Below, in pieces: positions 63,429-64,000 of a stretch of 64,000 nt of DNA; the first letter of the stretch is position 1; the number at the start of each line of letters is the position of its first letter. Source of the DNA: Cyanobacteria bacterium UBA2855 (GTDB taxonomy: Bacteria; Cyanobacteriota; Vampirovibrionia; Gastranaerophilales; Gastranaerophilaceae). A program made the position numbers and the translations under genes. Where the stretch lies: NCBI GenBank assembly GCA_002350725.1, contig DEFJ01000025.1:69120-133119 (forward strand), given 5' to 3'. Under the pieces are notes generated by a model. It made no database searches. It was not told the DNA's origin and saw nothing but the letters and a program-made list of their open reading frames with translations.

Positions 63429-64000
63429 ATGGAATATATTTTCCCGCAGAAGGCTGATTTAGACAGAATTGTGTTGGCAAATTTAGATTTAGAAATTCCG
63501 GATATTAAAAATACGGAAGAGTCAAAATCTGTTGCCATTGCTAAATGGATGATGGGTTGGATAGATGAATATATTTCTAACGGGAAAATATCAATCGGGA
63601 ATTTACTTCCTACAAAGGCTGATTTTGCATATTTTCTGGGGGTAAGTGTCGGAACTATACAAAATGCACTACGCTACATTGAAGATATGGGATATGTAGA
63701 ATCAAAACAAAGAATTGGAACAATTATTAAAGATAAAAATATAAAAAATTCTTCAATAAGAAAATTAACTTCCAAAAGAGAGTCCGCAATTAATGATATC
63801 AAAAAATTTATAATTTCAAACAAAATAAAAGTAGGGCATACTCTCCCATCATCAAGAGCCATTGCAGCATTAATAAACTGCTCTGCAAACACGACCAGAT
63901 TAGCCTTAGAGTATTTATGCGCCAAAAACATTCTTGAGCATAATATTTCAGGCGATAACAGTTGGAGAGTAATTTCCACAAACTTTAACAAAAATTTTTC
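63429..64000 (+). CDS. GntR-like regulator with two wHTH domains (cut by window end)
   Basis: The frame is open from ATG 63429 (AAAGG site) to the end of the window, 190 codons so far. Two GntR-style winged-helix segments are visible. One at about 50-100 has L-P-T-K-A-D-F-A-Y-F-L-G-V-S-V-G-T-I-Q-N-A-L and E-D-M-G-Y-V-E-S-K. The other, at about 130-175, has L-P-S-S-R-A-I-A-A-L-I-N-C-S-A-N-T-T-R-L-A-L. Usual GntR proteins have one wHTH followed by an effector domain. A TATAAT at 63332-63337 may be the -10 of a long leader. Confidence 0.7.
   Translation, partial: MEYIFPQKADLDRIVLANLDLEIPDIKNTEESKSVAIAKWMMGWIDEYISNGKISIGNLLPTKADFAYFLGVSVGTIQNALRYIEDMGYVESKQRIGTIIKDKNIKNSSIRKLTSKRESAINDIKKFIISNKIKVGHTLPSSRAIAALINCSANTTRLALEYLCAKNILEHNISGDNSWRVISTNFNKNF

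Overview
The window reads as chromosomal DNA from an AT-rich, outer-membrane-bearing bacterium. The best guess is an uncultured gut Gastranaerophilales (Melainabacteria/Vampirovibrionia, the non-photosynthetic sister group of Cyanobacteria). Grounds are the many prepilin-like proteins with F-T-[LM]-A-E-[VM]-[LM] cleavage sites, small lineage-specific proteins with a V-S-F-K-A-N N-terminal motif, an autotransporter, TonB/TolA-type C-terminal domains, the efp-accB-accC order and a membrane-anchored YvcK. The assignment is inferred from style, not from a marker-gene search.

Layout. 1-7.2 kb: a secreted von Willebrand A (VWA) protein faces a six-gene minus-strand operon made almost entirely of envelope proteins: a small membrane protein, a TrbI-like protein with a glycine zipper, an anchored VWA protein, an 8-TM protein and two TonB-C-like proteins, one with a cytoplasmic zinc ribbon. 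7.2-16.5 kb: six pseudopilin-like genes, including three tandem paralogues that join a pilin stem to a glycine-rich body ending in G-A-x-x-x-x-W. 16.5-24 kb: a TrbI-like exported protein, UDP-glucose dehydrogenase, a nonsense-mutated glycosyltransferase, tRNA-Arg(TCT), a SpoIID-like protein, HU, a J-domain protein and a repeat-rich intergenic zone. 24-42 kb: one 18-kb gene for a ~6,000-residue autotransporter adhesin with ~1.5-kb internal repeats. 42-54 kb: mostly housekeeping genes (ilvE, efp, accB, accC, trpS, rpmI-rplT, rplJ-rplL with structured leaders, a family-4 glycosyltransferase). 54-60 kb: pantothenate and lysine/peptidoglycan precursor genes (panC, panB, dapB) with yvcK and pxpA. 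60-64 kb: a HigBA-type module whose toxin is broken, an EF-hand protein paired with a probable CE-clan cysteine protease, ychF, and the start of a two-wHTH GntR-like regulator.

How it fits together. The first 42 kb is dominated by surface and envelope functions (pseudopilins, giant adhesin, Ton/Tol-like parts, exported VWA proteins), suggesting adhesion and envelope-spanning machinery for a host- or biofilm-associated cell. No pilus assembly ATPase, prepilin peptidase or ExbB/ExbD is in view, so the machines that process these proteins lie elsewhere. Several genes share a promoter geometry in which the -10 box ends about 6-8 nt before the ATG and no Shine-Dalgarno is present, implying leaderless mRNAs beside normal SD-led genes. 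The most interesting parts are the Ton/VWA/zinc-ribbon operon, the glycine-rich pseudopilin family, the EF-hand/CE-protease pair and the giant adhesin.
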